Positions 43,118 through 50,867 of a stretch of 64,000 nucleotides of DNA are shown here, in pieces. The notes below the pieces were generated by a model, which was given only the letters and a program-made list of their open reading frames with translations, was not told where the DNA came from and searched no databases. Each line of letters starts with the position of its first letter. Within the stretch, counting starts at the first letter, position 1. Where the stretch lies: positions 124,001-188,000 of the forward strand of contig NZ_BDAC01000003.1 in the NCBI RefSeq assembly GCF_002091635.1, read 5' to 3'. The DNA comes from Pseudomonas indica NBRC 103045. Its GTDB lineage: Bacteria > Pseudomonadota > Gammaproteobacteria > Pseudomonadales > Pseudomonadaceae. The position numbers were made by a program, and so were the translations under genes.

Positions 43118-44079
43118 GCATGACCGTGCACTTCCATGACCAGCGCCAGCGCGCTGCCTGCACTTCGCTGCGCGAGGAGACGCTGGCCGGCTTCGCCGCC
43201 GATCCCAAGGCCGTGCCGCCGAAGTTTTTCTACGACCGGCGCGGCTCCGAGCTGTTCGAGGCGATCTGCCGCCAGCCGGAGTACTACCCGACGCGTACCG
43301 AGGAAGCCCTCCTCGCCCGCGCCGCCCACGACATCGCCGAGATCGCCGGGCGGGACGCCAACCTGGTGGAGCTGGGCAGCGGCGCCAGCCGCAAGGTGCG
43401 CCTGCTGCTGGAAGCGCTGCATCCGGCCAGCTACCTGGGGATCGACATTTCCAAGGACTTCCTGCTCGACAGCACGCAGCGCCTGGCCAACGACTACCCT
43501 TGGCTCGACGTGCATGCGGCCTGTGCCGACTTCTCCCAACCGATGGCGTTGCCGGAAGGCTTCGATGGCCATCATCCGCTGGCTTTCTTTCCCGGTTCCA
43601 GCATCGGCAACTTCGACCCGGAAGACGCCCAGCGCTTCCTCGGCAACATCCACGAACTATTACCGGAGGGTGGCGGCCTGTTGATCGGCGTCGATCTGGT
43701 GAAGGACAAGGACATCCTGGAGGCCGCCTACAACGACGAGGCGGGCGTCACGGCGGCCTTCAACCGCAACCTGCTGGAACGCATCCGCCAGGAACTGGAC
43801 AGCGACATCGACCCCAGCCGGTTCGAGCACCATGCGTTCTACAACGAAGGCGCCTCACGCATTGAAATGCACCTCATCAGCCCGCAAGCCCAGCAGGTCC
43901 GCATCGAAGAGGCCCATTTCGACTTTGCCGCCGGCGAGAGCCTGCACACGGAGAATTCCTACAAATACACCGCCGCCAGCTTCCGCGACCTGGCCGGCAG
44001 CGCCGGTTTCGACACCGTCGCCACCTGGACCGATCCGAGGGAATTGTTCAGCGTGCATTACCTGCAGCGCGTGGCGTGA
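43114..44079 (+). CDS. egtD: Histidine N-alpha-methyltransferase EgtD
   Basis: A 321-residue S-adenosylmethionine-dependent methyltransferase that trimethylates histidine to hercynine, the first step of ergothioneine synthesis. It has the FFYDRRGSELFEAICRQPEYYPTRTE opening, SAM loop VELGSGASRK (85-94) and FFPGSSIGNFDPEDAQRFL. ATG 43114 overlaps the egtB stop; AGGGAGG is the ribosome site. Ends in a REP-rich gap. Confidence 0.95.
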   Translation: MSMTVHFHDQRQRAACTSLREETLAGFAADPKAVPPKFFYDRRGSELFEAICRQPEYYPTRTEEALLARAAHDIAEIAGRDANLVELGSGASRKVRLLLEALHPASYLGIDISKDFLLDSTQRLANDYPWLDVHAACADFSQPMALPEGFDGHHPLAFFPGSSIGNFDPEDAQRFLGNIHELLPEGGGLLIGVDLVKDKDILEAAYNDEAGVTAAFNRNLLERIRQELDSDIDPSRFEHHAFYNEGASRIEMHLISPQAQQVRIEEAHFDFAAGESLHTENSYKYTAASFRDLAGSAGFDTVATWTDPRELFSVHYLQRVA

Positions 44080-44084
44080 GCAGG

Positions 44085-44300
44085 GCCTCAGCCCCGCCGG
44101 GCGAATGAATTCGCCCCTACGCCACCGATCCATGCTGGCGACTCTTCCGCACCGCCCATTCGCGGGCAGAACTCGCTCCTCCAAATAAAGCAAAGCCGGA
44201 CTGCCCGTAGGGGCGAATTTATTCGCCCAACCCGGCCCCGCCGGGCGACCGGCCCAGACGCTTCCCGTAGGAGCCAGCTCTGCTGGCGATGCTTCGCAGC
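44085..44300. repeat. REP cluster after egtD
   Basis: Contains GCGAATGAATTCGCCCCTAC at 44101-44120, GTAGGGGCGAATTTATTCGCCC at 44207-44228 (a T variant in the loop), a CGGGC-GACC derivative, and GTAGGAGCCAGC-TCTGCTGGCGA at 44267-44289. It separates the convergent egtD and DUF2513-like genes. Confidence 0.78.
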
Positions 44301-44326
44301 CCAGCCGCCGCACCACACCCTTTCCG

Positions 44327-44719
44327 CTACACCGCGCCCATGCCGTTCGCCAGGTCGTCGAAGATTTCCGGCACCAGCGCCGCCGTATCCTTTTCATCCA
44401 GGCGCCGACGGGCCTCGGCACTGGATTCGGTGGTGCCGCCGATCAACCGCAACAGCCGCAAGCCACGCTCGGTGAGGACGAAGTTCTCTCCGGTACCGCC
44501 ACGTTCCTCCGGGCGGGGTTCGATGAAGCCGCCGTTGAACAGCACGGCCTCGTAATCCGCCGCGTCCTGCTTCATGGCGTCCAGATTGCCTACCGGCAAC
44601 CCGGCAGCCGAATGTTCCTGCGCCAGCTCTTCGGCATAGGCGCGCGGCGCGAAATTCTTGCCCGCGGACTCCTGGACCTTGAGCAGCAGGCGTTCGATGA
44701 GATCCCAGTTGTAGGCCAT
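44327..44719 (-). CDS. DUF2513-like winged-helix protein
   Basis: A 130-residue protein opening MAYNWDLIERLLLKVQE and containing a winged-helix-like DYEAVLFNGGFIEPRPEERGGTGENFVLTERGLRLLRLI, which resembles the DUF2513 family of small regulators. GGAGGAG precedes the ATG. No partner is evident. Function inferred as DNA-binding; confidence is moderate. Confidence 0.6.
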   Translation of the reverse strand: MAYNWDLIERLLLKVQESAGKNFAPRAYAEELAQEHSAAGLPVGNLDAMKQDAADYEAVLFNGGFIEPRPEERGGTGENFVLTERGLRLLRLIGGTTESSAEARRRLDEKDTAALVPEIFDDLANGMGAV

Positions 44720-44870
44720 ACCCGATCTCCTCCGGTTGCCGGTCTGCGGCGCCCGAACGGCGCCCTCTATGCATTCCGACCCACCGGCGGCCGGGATGGT
44801 TCGAGACGAACGAGCCCCGGCACGGCCGGTCTGAACACACAGGCCCGGTCATCACGAGGATTGCCGCAAC

Positions 44871-46640
44871 ATGCCGCTCATCGCCCCACGTTGCCCCATC
44901 TGCTTGCTGCTCGCCCTGCTGCCTTCCCTCATCCCCGCCGCCCATGCCGAAAACGCGCTGCGTATCGAGCAGTTGCAACGCTGCGGAGACCTGCTGGAGC
45001 AGGAGCGCCAGGAATTCTGCCTGCGCATCCGGGGGCTGGAAGACGGGGACCTGCGCGTGTCGCTCGGCGAGCGGGAACTGCCCGCCGCGAGCATCCGCCG
45101 CGAGGGCGAACAACTCCGGCTGAGCCTCGCCAGTGCCGATCACCGGAGCGCTCCGCTCTGGCTGGAACAGGGCGAACGCCGCAGTAACCCGGTATGGCTG
45201 TCGTTACGCGGCAGCCACGTCCTCGCAGCCACTCCGGCTGAGGTGGCGAAGAACATGGACGGGCTGACCACCTATGTCGATCTGGTCAGCCTGATCATCG
45301 AAGAGCGCTTCGATGGCCTCAAGGAGGCCCGGCGCCTGGCGGACAAGTACGGCGCCCGGGTAGTCGGCGCCATCGCCCCGCTGAACACCTACCAGTTGCG
45401 CCTGCCGGTGAAGAATCTCACCGAACGCGACGCCCTGCTCCTGCGCCTGGGCAGCGAGACCAGCGTCGATGCCGTGATAGTCGAGGAATCCGCAGCGGAG
45501 GGCGAAGCCGAGGCGGAGCCGGCGCAGGAGAAACCGGACCAGGACGAATGGGCCGCCAATCGCTTCGTCGATGCGGTGAACTACTATCGCCGACGCATCC
45601 CGGCGGGCGAGTCGCCGATCAAACCCACACCGATCCGCATCGGCATCATCGAACGCAACGTCGATTTCGATGCCCCGGATTTCGCCCGGTATCTCGGCGA
45701 TTGCCGCCCGCAACAGCCACGCACCTGCCTGTATGCCCGCGACGCGGACAAGCCGGACAACCACGGCTCCACCGTGACCGGGATTCTCGCCGCGCACTGG
45801 GACAAGGGTGGCAACACGGGCTTTCTCAGCGGCCTGGAAAAGGCCAGTGGTGGCTTCGAGGTGATCGTCGAACGCAACTCGGACGCCGGCATCACCGCCA
45901 ACATCGCCGCCTCGGTGAATCTGGTGGAAGACGGCGTGCGCGTGCTCAACTGGAGCTGGGGCATCCACCGCGTCGGCGCCAAGGACATCCAGGGCGACGA
46001 GGTCGATTCGCTGATCCGCTCGGGGCTGGCCATGAGCGGCTATGAAGAGCTGCTGGAGGAGTTCTTCCTCTGGCTGCGCAGCAAGCACCCGGACGTAGTG
46101 GTGGTCAACTCGGCCGGCAACGGGTCGTCCTTCTCCGGCACCGACGAGTACCGCCTGCCCTCCTCGTTCGTCACCGACCAGTTGCTGGTGGTCGGCGGCC
46201 ACCAGCGCAGCGGTCGCACCGATGTGGCGGTGGACGACCCGGCCTACGTGACCAAGCGTAGTTCGTCGAACATCGACATGCGGGTCGACATCACTGCCTC
46301 GGCCTGTGCCCACGCCTCGACCCTGCGCGCCGACCAGCGCGGCGAAGTGCACTGCGGCACCTCCTACGCCACGCCGATGGTCACCGGCATCGTCGCCGCC
46401 ATGCTGTCGATCAACCCGACCCTGACCCCGGAGCAACTGCGCATGCTGCTCCGGCGCAGCGCCATGACCATCGGCGGCGACTACGACTTCGAGCCGATGG
46501 ACGCCGACGACCTGACCGCGCCGATCCTGCCGTCCGAACGCAACTACGAGTTGAACAACGAGGACGTCGGCCGCTCCGCCCGGCTGGACATGCAAAAAGC
46601 GTTGGATCTGGCCGTACAGAGCCGCGACCGGGTGCGCTGA
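44871..46640 (+). CDS. Exported subtilase-like protein with altered Asp
   Basis: A 589-residue exported S8-family-like protein. Signal peptide to about residue 26; a 220-residue N-terminal region; then the subtilase core. Ser498 (GTSYATP), His298 (NHGSTVTGILA) and the oxyanion Asn417 (NSAGNGS) are in place, but the catalytic Asp position (usual xxxDTGxD) reads IIERNVDFDAPDF, with Glu261. It may be a low-activity protease, a different-mechanism enzyme or a pseudoprotease. A 93-residue exported protein follows 75 bases downstream. ATG 44871 has GAGGA upstream. Confidence 0.85.
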   Translation: MPLIAPRCPICLLLALLPSLIPAAHAENALRIEQLQRCGDLLEQERQEFCLRIRGLEDGDLRVSLGERELPAASIRREGEQLRLSLASADHRSAPLWLEQGERRSNPVWLSLRGSHVLAATPAEVAKNMDGLTTYVDLVSLIIEERFDGLKEARRLADKYGARVVGAIAPLNTYQLRLPVKNLTERDALLLRLGSETSVDAVIVEESAAEGEAEAEPAQEKPDQDEWAANRFVDAVNYYRRRIPAGESPIKPTPIRIGIIERNVDFDAPDFARYLGDCRPQQPRTCLYARDADKPDNHGSTVTGILAAHWDKGGNTGFLSGLEKASGGFEVIVERNSDAGITANIAASVNLVEDGVRVLNWSWGIHRVGAKDIQGDEVDSLIRSGLAMSGYEELLEEFFLWLRSKHPDVVVVNSAGNGSSFSGTDEYRLPSSFVTDQLLVVGGHQRSGRTDVAVDDPAYVTKRSSSNIDMRVDITASACAHASTLRADQRGEVHCGTSYATPMVTGIVAAMLSINPTLTPEQLRMLLRRSAMTIGGDYDFEPMDADDLTAPILPSERNYELNNEDVGRSARLDMQKALDLAVQSRDRVR

Positions 46641-46714
46641 GGCATGCCGGATGAACTTTCCCGGTGCTTCGGCAATCCACCGGACAGGCCCTGCCGCAAC
46701 GAAAGGAGCCCCCG

Positions 46715-46996
46715 ATGAAAATCTTCATAACCCTGGCCAGCGCGCTTTCCCTGCTGGCCGCCGTGCCCGCCCAGGCGGCCTGCACGCCGGAAGAAGCCAC
46801 CGCGAAAGCCGAACAACTGGCCGCCAAGGTCAACGAAGTCACCGAAAGCGATCCGGAGAAAGCCGCCGAAATCAACGAGGAATTGAAACGGATGAAGGTC
46901 GAGCGTACCGCCGAGGAGTTGGAGAGCGAATGCGCCGCCTACGACCAACGCCTGCAAGAGCTGGAAGAGGCCGAAAAGAAAGCGGCGGACGATTGA
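46715..46996 (+). CDS. Small exported coiled-coil-like protein
   Basis: A 93-residue exported protein: signal peptide MKIFITLASALSLLAAVPAQA, then a short acidic helical protein with two Cys (near 23 and 74 in the mature region) and heptad-like Glu/Lys/Ala repeats (ATAKAEQLAAKVNEVTESDPEKAAEINEELKRMK). AAAGGAGCC precedes the ATG. Placed just after the subtilase-like gene, so it may be its inhibitor, chaperone or substrate; that is inference only. Confidence 0.7.
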   Translation: MKIFITLASALSLLAAVPAQAACTPEEATAKAEQLAAKVNEVTESDPEKAAEINEELKRMKVERTAEELESECAAYDQRLQELEEAEKKAADD

Positions 46997-47060
46997 GGCC
47001 CATTGGCGGCCGGTCGAATGAATTCGCCCCGTAGGGTCGATCATTCGACCACCCGGACTT
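46997..47060. repeat. Decayed REP pair
   Basis: GGTCGAATGAATTCGCCCC (47012-47030) and GTAGGGTCGATCATTCGACC (47031-47050) are diverged copies of the GGGCGAAT palindrome in tandem, between two convergent genes. Confidence 0.7.
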
Positions 47061-47069
47061 TTCCAGCCC

Positions 47070-47795
47070 TCAATACGCCTCGTAGCGCCGCTCGATGGCC
47101 CGATAGGTGCCATTGCTGCGAATGGTCGCCAGGCCCCGGTTGAACTTGTCCCGCATCGACGCGGTGCGGAAACCGACACGGTAGGGCGTCGGCGGAAAGA
47201 GTTCGTACAGGGTCAATGGCTGCGTCACATCCACCTGATCGGCGACTTCCCGATTGAAGTAGTTGAGGATGCGCAAATCCCCCACCACCACATCGATGCG
47301 CCCGCTGTAGAGCAGGCGGTTGCGGGCGATCTGGTGGGCTTCTTCCCGGTAGCGCGGATTGTGCTCCGCCATGGCCTGGAATTCCGGACCGAGCAGGTAG
47401 CGGGCACGCTGGAAGGCGCTCACCGAGTAACGGCCGAGATCGGCGATGTTGCGGATGTCGTAGTTACGCGAGGCCAGGGCGGCCGCGACATTGTGGTACT
47501 GGATGTAGACGTCGGAATAGGCCACGTCGAGCTGGCCGTGCCGGTTGGTGGTGGCGATGCCGTCCAGCTCGCCCCGCTTCAGCATCAGGTGCAGGCGCTC
47601 CATCGGCAGGTAGTGAGCTTCGATGGTATAGCCGGCGCTGCGGAGCGCCGCGTCGACGATGTCGTATTCCAGCCCGCGCTGCTCATTCTCGAAGATATAC
47701 GGCGGTTTGTGCGTTCCGAAGCCCATCCGCACCGGATCGGCCGAGACGCCGACAGCCAACCAGAGCAGGACCCAGCCCAGAACGCCCCTACCCAT
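47070..47795 (-). CDS. Periplasmic solute-binding protein, family 3 type
   Basis: A 241-residue exported protein of the bacterial extracellular solute-binding family 3. Signal peptide to about residue 20, then GFGTHKPPYIFENEQRGLEYDIVDAALRSAGY and GELDGIATTNRHG, typical of the amino-acid/polyamine binding fold. No transporter genes adjoin it. Such stand-alone proteins in Pseudomonas can be sensors or ligand scavengers. ATG 47795 with AGGGG is chosen; a GTG 15 bases upstream is possible. Confidence 0.8.
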   Translation of the reverse strand: MGRGVLGWVLLWLAVGVSADPVRMGFGTHKPPYIFENEQRGLEYDIVDAALRSAGYTIEAHYLPMERLHLMLKRGELDGIATTNRHGQLDVAYSDVYIQYHNVAAALASRNYDIRNIADLGRYSVSAFQRARYLLGPEFQAMAEHNPRYREEAHQIARNRLLYSGRIDVVVGDLRILNYFNREVADQVDVTQPLTLYELFPPTPYRVGFRTASMRDKFNRGLATIRSNGTYRAIERRYEAY

Positions 47796-47964
47796 GCATA
47801 CCCCTGCCACTGCCCACGCTGCTTACGCCTCCGGCGTCGGCCGGCGGGTGCCGTGCTGTAACGAGGAAGCCACGAAACGACAGTTTAGTGTTCCGCTCCG
47901 CAAATGACGACGGCCTGGGTGGAAAGCCGGACGGCCAGCAGGTGTGCGCGTCCGGCCCGGTGGA

Positions 47965-49020
47965 TCAGAGAATGTCGTCGGGCTGGACGACGATCCAGTT
48001 CTTGTCCGCGGTGACCGGCAGGCCGGCCTTGGCCTGGGCTTCGGCGTTCCGCTTGATCATCGCGTCGATCTGGTCCATGTACTTGGCCTTGCGGTTCACC
48101 CAGAGGTGGATGCCGCCCTTCGCCACGTCGGTGCCGTGGAACAGCATGTAGCCATCGCTGCTGGGCGTGTCGCCGGCCACCAGGATCGGCTTCTTCCACT
48201 CGTCGATGTAGGTGAGGATGGCCGCGTACTTGCCGGACATCCAGGTTGCCGGGGTCCACAGGTAGGGGGTCATTTCCAGGGCCAGGTTGGCTTTCTCGTC
48301 GTAGCTGCCGCTGGCGATCTGCTTGCGGGCGGTGGTCACGGCCCCGGTGGCACGGTCCTTCAGCAGGGTGGTGACGCCGATGACGTTCTCCGGCTTGACC
48401 TTGTAGCCGTACTTCGGATCGGACGCCACCATGCGCACTAGCTCCTCATGGGCGGCGGTCATGATGTAGACCTCGATGCCGTTCTCCTGCAGCAGGTTCA
48501 TCAGCTCGACCTGGCCGGTGAAGATCTTCGGCGGATTGATTTCGATGGTCTTGACCGCGTCGCCTTCGTAATAGGTGCTGGGAATCGGCTTGCCGTAGGC
48601 CATTAGCTCATCGACGTAGCCTTTCAGCTCCTTCAGGGTGAAGCCAGAAAACACCTGCGCCACCCAGGGGTAGCAGACCATGTCGTCGATCTCGCAGAGC
48701 CGGTAGTAATAGCTGTTCAGGCTTTCCTTGTGGCCATTGACGTCCTTGAAGGGAATCAGCTTCAGCGACGGGTCGATGCTGTCGCGGGTCAGCACCCCCT
48801 TCATCTCCATGAACGGCAGCAGCGACTCTTCCAGGTCGAAGCGATAGCTGGTGTTGTCCATGTCGAACACGGCATACGCGCCGGTATTGGCGTTGGCCTT
48901 GGCCAGTTCGTTCAGTTGCTTGGCGGCCGGCTCCGGCCAGTGCTTCAACTCGACGGCCAGGGTCTGGCCGGCCAGCCCGATGCAGAACAATCCTGCCAAC
49001 AGCGTGCGTGCAAACGTCAT
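47965..49020 (-). CDS. pchP: Phosphorylcholine phosphatase
   Basis: A 351-residue periplasmic HAD-superfamily enzyme that hydrolyses phosphorylcholine to choline and phosphate, linked in P. aeruginosa to use of host or plant phosphatidylcholine. A signal peptide (to about residue 22) is followed by the nucleophile motif DMDNT in FDMDNTSYRFDLEESLLPFMEMKGVLTR, which is close to P. aeruginosa PchP as I remember it; motif IMTAAHEE and GDTPSSDGYML complete the HAD core. AGGGAAACG precedes the ATG. Divergent from an MDR reductase gene; the shared gap contains repeated TTGCGA/TCGCAA half-sites. Confidence 0.93.
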   Translation of the reverse strand: MTFARTLLAGLFCIGLAGQTLAVELKHWPEPAAKQLNELAKANANTGAYAVFDMDNTSYRFDLEESLLPFMEMKGVLTRDSIDPSLKLIPFKDVNGHKESLNSYYYRLCEIDDMVCYPWVAQVFSGFTLKELKGYVDELMAYGKPIPSTYYEGDAVKTIEINPPKIFTGQVELMNLLQENGIEVYIMTAAHEELVRMVASDPKYGYKVKPENVIGVTTLLKDRATGAVTTARKQIASGSYDEKANLALEMTPYLWTPATWMSGKYAAILTYIDEWKKPILVAGDTPSSDGYMLFHGTDVAKGGIHLWVNRKAKYMDQIDAMIKRNAEAQAKAGLPVTADKNWIVVQPDDIL

Positions 49021-49139
49021 AGTTCGTTTCCCTGAGTGTGCGTTGGGCGAGAAAGCCGCCGCGAAATGGCGACGCCTCGACCGTAACAAAGCGCGCAGCG
49101 TGGCAAGGCTTCGTTACCGACTCATGACATTTCGATTAC

Positions 49140-49192
49140 GTCGCAACCCTGTCCATTTGCGACAGAACGACATTGCGATCGGCATCTCGCAA
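49140..49192. promoter_or_regulatory. TCGCAA/TTGCGA half-site array
   Basis: GTCGCAA-N10-TTGCGAC (49140-49163) and TTGCGA-N8-TCGCAA (49173-49192) are two adjacent perfect dyads in the gap between pchP and the MDR reductase gene. Read another way, the middle two TTGCGA words are a direct repeat with a 16-base period, the kind of site bound by AraC-family proteins such as GbdR, the known activator of pchP. Which reading is right cannot be settled here. Confidence 0.5.
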
Positions 49193-49308
49193 TCCCATCA
49201 GCCGGGTAAATATCCGTCGATTCATCGCAGCGGGGAGTCGGGCGGCTAGACTCACCAGCCAATGCCCGGAGGGAATCATTCCCTCGCGCCAGCCCAGGAG
49301 AACGAAGC

Positions 49309-50289
49309 ATGCGCAAAGCCGAATACCAGCAGCGCGGCCCCGTGCCGCAGGACGTGATCGATGCCGTGGAGTTCGAGTTGCCGCCACCGGCCGCCGGCCA
49401 AGTGCTGGTCAAAGTATTGGCCGCGCCGATCAATCCGTCCGACGTGCTCACCCTGACCGGCGAATACGGCATGCTGCCGCCGCTGCCCGCGGTGGGTGGC
49501 AACGAGGGTGTCGGGCGCATCGAGGCGCTGGGTCCGGAGGTCGGCTCGCTGAAGGTCGGCCAGACCGTGCTGCTGCCGGCCGGCTGCGGCACTTGGACCA
49601 CGCATCTGGTAGCCGCGGCGAACAAGCTGATCCCGCTGCCGGATGCCGATCCGCAGCAACTGGCGATGCTCACCGTCAACCCACCGACCGCCTACCTGAT
49701 GCTGCGCGAGTTCGTCGACCTGCAACCGGGCGACTGGGTGATCCAGAACGTCGCCAACTCCGGCGTCGGCAGCTACCTGATCCAGTTGGCCAAGCTGCGC
49801 GGGCTGAAGACGGTCAACGTGGTGCGCCGCGAGTCGGCGGTGGCCGGCGTCCAGGCCGAAGGGGGCGACGTGGTGCTGGTGGACGGCCCCGACCTGCACA
49901 AGCGCGTGCGCGAGGCGACCGGCGGCGCGGCCATCCGCCTGGGCATCGATGCCGTGGGCGGACGCGCCACCGACCACCTGGCCTCCTGCCTGGCCGAAGG
50001 CGGCACCCTGGTGAACTACGGCATGATGAGCGGCGAGCCGTGCCAGTTGTCGCCGGCCTCTTCGGTATTCCGCGACATCACCCTGCGCGGCTTCTGGCTG
50101 GCCCGCTGGTTCCGCAACGCCAGCCCGGCGGATCAGATGAAGGTCTACGGCGAACTGACCCAACTGATCGCCAGCGGCAAACTGCACGCCCGCATCGCCG
50201 CGACCTACGACGTCAGCGAGATCAAGCAGGCAGTGGCCGCCGCAGCCAGCGGCGAACGCGACGGGAAAATCCTGATCGTGCCGAAGTGA
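49309..50289 (+). CDS. Enoyl-thioester reductase-like MDR enzyme
   Basis: A 326-residue medium-chain dehydrogenase/reductase of the zinc-free 2-enoyl-thioester reductase (ETR/MECR) group. PINPSDVLTLTGEYG, GNEGVGRIEALG and the NADPH loop ANSGVGSYLIQLAK are visible; there is no structural zinc cysteine cluster. It should reduce a C=C bond next to a carbonyl with NADPH. CAGGAG precedes the ATG. Followed by a REP field, so it is monocistronic. Physiological substrate unknown. Confidence 0.85.
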   Translation: MRKAEYQQRGPVPQDVIDAVEFELPPPAAGQVLVKVLAAPINPSDVLTLTGEYGMLPPLPAVGGNEGVGRIEALGPEVGSLKVGQTVLLPAGCGTWTTHLVAAANKLIPLPDADPQQLAMLTVNPPTAYLMLREFVDLQPGDWVIQNVANSGVGSYLIQLAKLRGLKTVNVVRRESAVAGVQAEGGDVVLVDGPDLHKRVREATGGAAIRLGIDAVGGRATDHLASCLAEGGTLVNYGMMSGEPCQLSPASSVFRDITLRGFWLARWFRNASPADQMKVYGELTQLIASGKLHARIAATYDVSEIKQAVAAAASGERDGKILIVPK

Positions 50290-50867
50290 CGGTCACTACC
50301 GGCTGGAACTCGTTGTAGGGGGCGAATTCATTCGCCCAACTCACCTCGCCGGGCGAATAAATTCGCCCCTACGCGGACCGGCGTTTCGTAGGAGCCAGCT
50401 CTGCTGGCGATGGCATACCCCTTGGAACCGCCAACGCACTGAGCCTCGACCCCACGCGTACAACCCCCTCGCCCCTTTGGGGAGAGGGCTGGGGTGAGGG
50501 GCGGAGCGTCGGTCATACCGAGAGTCCCGGAACATCGATACCCCAATCGCGAGCAGGCTCGCGCCTACAACAGAACGAACCGGGGCGAATAAATTCGCCC
50601 CTACACGGACCGGCTTTTCGTAGGAGCCAGCTCTGCTGGCGACGGTATACCTCTTGGAACCGCCAACGCACTGAGCCTCGACCCCACGCGTACAACCCCC
50701 TCGCCCCTTTGGGAGAGGGCTGGGGTGAGGGGGCGGAGCGTCGGTCATACCGAGAGTCCCGGAACATCGATACCCCCACGAGCAGGCTCGCGCCTACAAC
50801 AGAACGAACCGGGGCGAATAAATTCGCCCCTACACAGGCCAGTCTTGCTGGCGAAGCGTTCAGCCGG
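50290..50867. repeat. REP field with tandem duplication
   Basis: This 578-base gap has no gene. After a GGGGCGAATTCATTCGCC copy (about 50318-50336), a composite unit of about 230 bases occurs twice head to tail: 50351-50582 and 50583-50811, followed by a fragment of a third to about 50838. Each unit contains a GGGCGAATAAATTCGCCC palindrome, a GTAGGAGCCAGC-TCTGCTGGCGA element, and a CCCTCGCCCC...GGGGTGAGGG repeat. The units differ by few substitutions and small indels. Confidence 0.88.

Noticed and set aside
50351-50838. Possible CRISPR array or IS element because of regularly repeated blocks
   Set aside because: Units are about 230 bases and near-identical throughout with no unique spacers, and there is no cas or transposase gene.
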